A stretch of 33,289 bases of DNA from an uncultured Acetatifactor sp. (lineage in GTDB: Bacteria > Bacillota > Clostridia > Lachnospirales > Lachnospiraceae), in contig CANRLX010000024.1 of NCBI GenBank assembly GCA_947631615.1, forward strand, positions 1 to 33,289. Direction: 5' to 3'. Below, piece after piece: positions 32,229-33,289 of the stretch (its first letter is position 1; the number at the start of each line of letters is the position of its first letter). Position numbers and translations under genes: made by a program. The notes under the pieces were generated by a model. It was not told the DNA's origin and searched no databases. It saw only the letters and a program-made list of their open reading frames with translations.

Positions 32229-33289
32229 TCACTGATAATATTGATACGATATTGTCGAATTCTTTTGATACTTTTTCCGCGTGGAACCCCATTGCATACC
32301 AACAGCATCCAGCCTTTCAATTTGCTCCGCTGTCAGCGGCCGGTTCCTGCTCTTGCCCTGCCGGGCCTGGCGGAGGTTCCGAACCCACGCGCCCAGGTTG
32401 AATCCACTGTCCGTCTTATATCCCACGGGAACGTTCAAATCCCCGTGCTCCCGGTAGTACCGCAGTGCCTCCAGATAGTTCTGCTCCCAACGCACGCTGT
32501 GTACGTCCCACTGCATGCCTATCGCATTCAGCCGCGCTATCCGCTCCGGCGTCAGCACCGCCCGCTTCTCGCCGTTGGCGTACTGATCCCGCAGATTGCT
32601 TATCCACTTCCCCAGCTTGAAGCCGTCCGCCGTGACGTACTTCACCGGCACCAGCAGGTCCCCATGCTCTTTGTAGAACGCCTCCGCATACCGAAAGTTC
32701 CGTTCCCACGCTGTCTCTAAGCGGTTCTCCCAGACCATTCCAATGCTGTCCAGCCGGGCGATCTGTTCGTCAGTCAGCCGCCCCGCCTGCCTTCCGGCTC
32801 GCACCAACCGTTGGGTCGTGATCCAGGAGCCCAGACACAGGCCGTTGGACACATACTTTTTCGGTACACGCAAATGCCCGTTCTGGGCATAGAACGCGCT
32901 GGCCGCCTGATAGTACTGCTCCCAGGTTCCTGTTAGGGCGTTGTGCAGTTCCTCAAACAGCTTCCGACAATCCCGCACCTGTTCGATCAACTGGAAACGC
33001 TCCGTGACGATCTCGCTGCCCTCGCCTGCCAGGTACATCCGCTGGATGGCTGTGGCCATCTCTTCTTCCAGCGCCCCTATGCTTAGCAGGTTCTCCACGT
33101 TGTTCACCACGTCCAAGATCAGAGGCGTGGTCTCATCGCCCGCTGTCAGCGCTCGGCCGATTTGCTGCTTGTATATCGTAGGCGATACCGTGGGCCTAAA
33201 GAGAATGACACCAGAGATTCCCGCCACATGGATGCCCTCGTTGAGCATATCCACGCAGAACAGCAGCTTCAGGTGTTCGCTCTCATCCG
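32229..33289 (-). CDS. Helicase with three HA repeats (partial, 3' end)
   Basis: The gene continues past the right edge of the window. The visible part starts in the C-terminal helicase domain, with the FCVDMLNEGIHVAGISGVI segment and QQIGRAL motif VI. It is followed by three helicase-associated (HA) repeats of about 65 residues, each beginning WE-x-N/Y-Y and ending GM-x-W. It resembles the helicases found in Firmicute islands. It may have an independent role; a link to the glycan genes is not shown. Confidence 0.87.
   Translation of the reverse strand, partial: DESEHLKLLFCVDMLNEGIHVAGISGVILFRPTVSPTIYKQQIGRALTAGDETTPLILDVVNNVENLLSIGALEEEMATAIQRMYLAGEGSEIVTERFQLIEQVRDCRKLFEELHNALTGTWEQYYQAASAFYAQNGHLRVPKKYVSNGLCLGSWITTQRLVRAGRQAGRLTDEQIARLDSIGMVWENRLETAWERNFRYAEAFYKEHGDLLVPVKYVTADGFKLGKWISNLRDQYANGEKRAVLTPERIARLNAIGMQWDVHSVRWEQNYLEALRYYREHGDLNVPVGYKTDSGFNLGAWVRNLRQARQGKSRNRPLTAEQIERLDAVGMQWGSTRKKYQKNSTISYQYYQ

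Noticed and set aside
1..33289. tRNA, rRNA, CRISPR arrays, insertion sequences or transposase genes
   Set aside because: Looked for on both strands; no cloverleaf-like genes, spaced repeats or transposase features were seen.

Overview
The window is one long glycan-biosynthesis locus. Apart from a partial upstream helicase gene, about 28 genes read leftward (minus strand) from a sugar-phosphate transferase at about 32.1 kb to an intrinsic terminator near 0.2 kb. Many adjacent genes overlap by 4 bases (ATGA, GTGA or TTGA), so it looks like one translationally coupled operon. The gene style (HA-repeat helicase, EpsG-type polymerase, LicD proteins, strong AGGAGG sites, GC-rich third positions, some TTG starts) suggests a gut Clostridia-type Firmicute, perhaps Oscillospiraceae. 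That placement is an inference; no rRNA or other marker is present.

Layout in transcription order, right to left. (1) 33.3-32.2 kb: 3' part of a helicase with three helicase-associated repeats. (2) 32.1-29.7 kb: initiating sugar-phosphate transferase and two GT2 glycosyltransferases. (3) 29.7-25.9 kb: a D-glycero-D-manno-heptose set (HddA kinase, sugar epimerase, HddC-GmhB fusion, GmhA-type isomerase). (4) 25.8-21.1 kb: a GT2, three tandem LicD phosphotransferases and a GT4. (5) 21.1-18.5 kb: a second HddA/GmhA pair and a GDP-mannose 4,6-dehydratase-like SDR. (6) 18.4-13.8 kb: two different polymerases, a Wzx-type flippase and a putative glycosyltransferase; most of this block is visibly more AT-rich. 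(7) 13.7-4.4 kb: deoxysugar genes (EvaA-type 2,3-dehydratase, Gfo/Idh reductase, four SDRs, two RmlC-type epimerases, Glf, RmlA). (8) 4.4-0.5 kb: a phosphonate cassette (radical SAM, stand-alone cytidylyltransferase, cytidylyltransferase-PEP mutase fusion, phosphonopyruvate decarboxylase).

Inferred product: a Wzx/Wzy-type surface polysaccharide with heptose, galactofuranose and dideoxy- or other deoxyhexose residues. A CMP-activated phosphonate may be transferred to it by LicD proteins. No aminoethylphosphonate transaminase, RmlB or RmlD is present, so some steps must be supplied elsewhere or differ.

The most striking hidden signal is simple-sequence repeats. Eight runs of 7-8 G (coding strand) occur, all followed by TA, and seven of them lie at the extreme 3' end of a gene. 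At each of those seven, one reading frame continues past the tract through the intergenic gap and ends overlapping the next gene's start (ATGA or GTGA in six). At six of the seven the present tract length puts the ribosome in another frame that stops early; at one (10.54 kb) it is in the read-through frame. In addition, a (TA)10 repeat puts the EpsG-type polymerase out of frame, and loss of one unit restores an exactly in-frame 350-residue protein. This looks like a multi-site phase-variable glycan locus with an unusual 3'-end coupling-switch design. Homopolymer sequencing error must be excluded.
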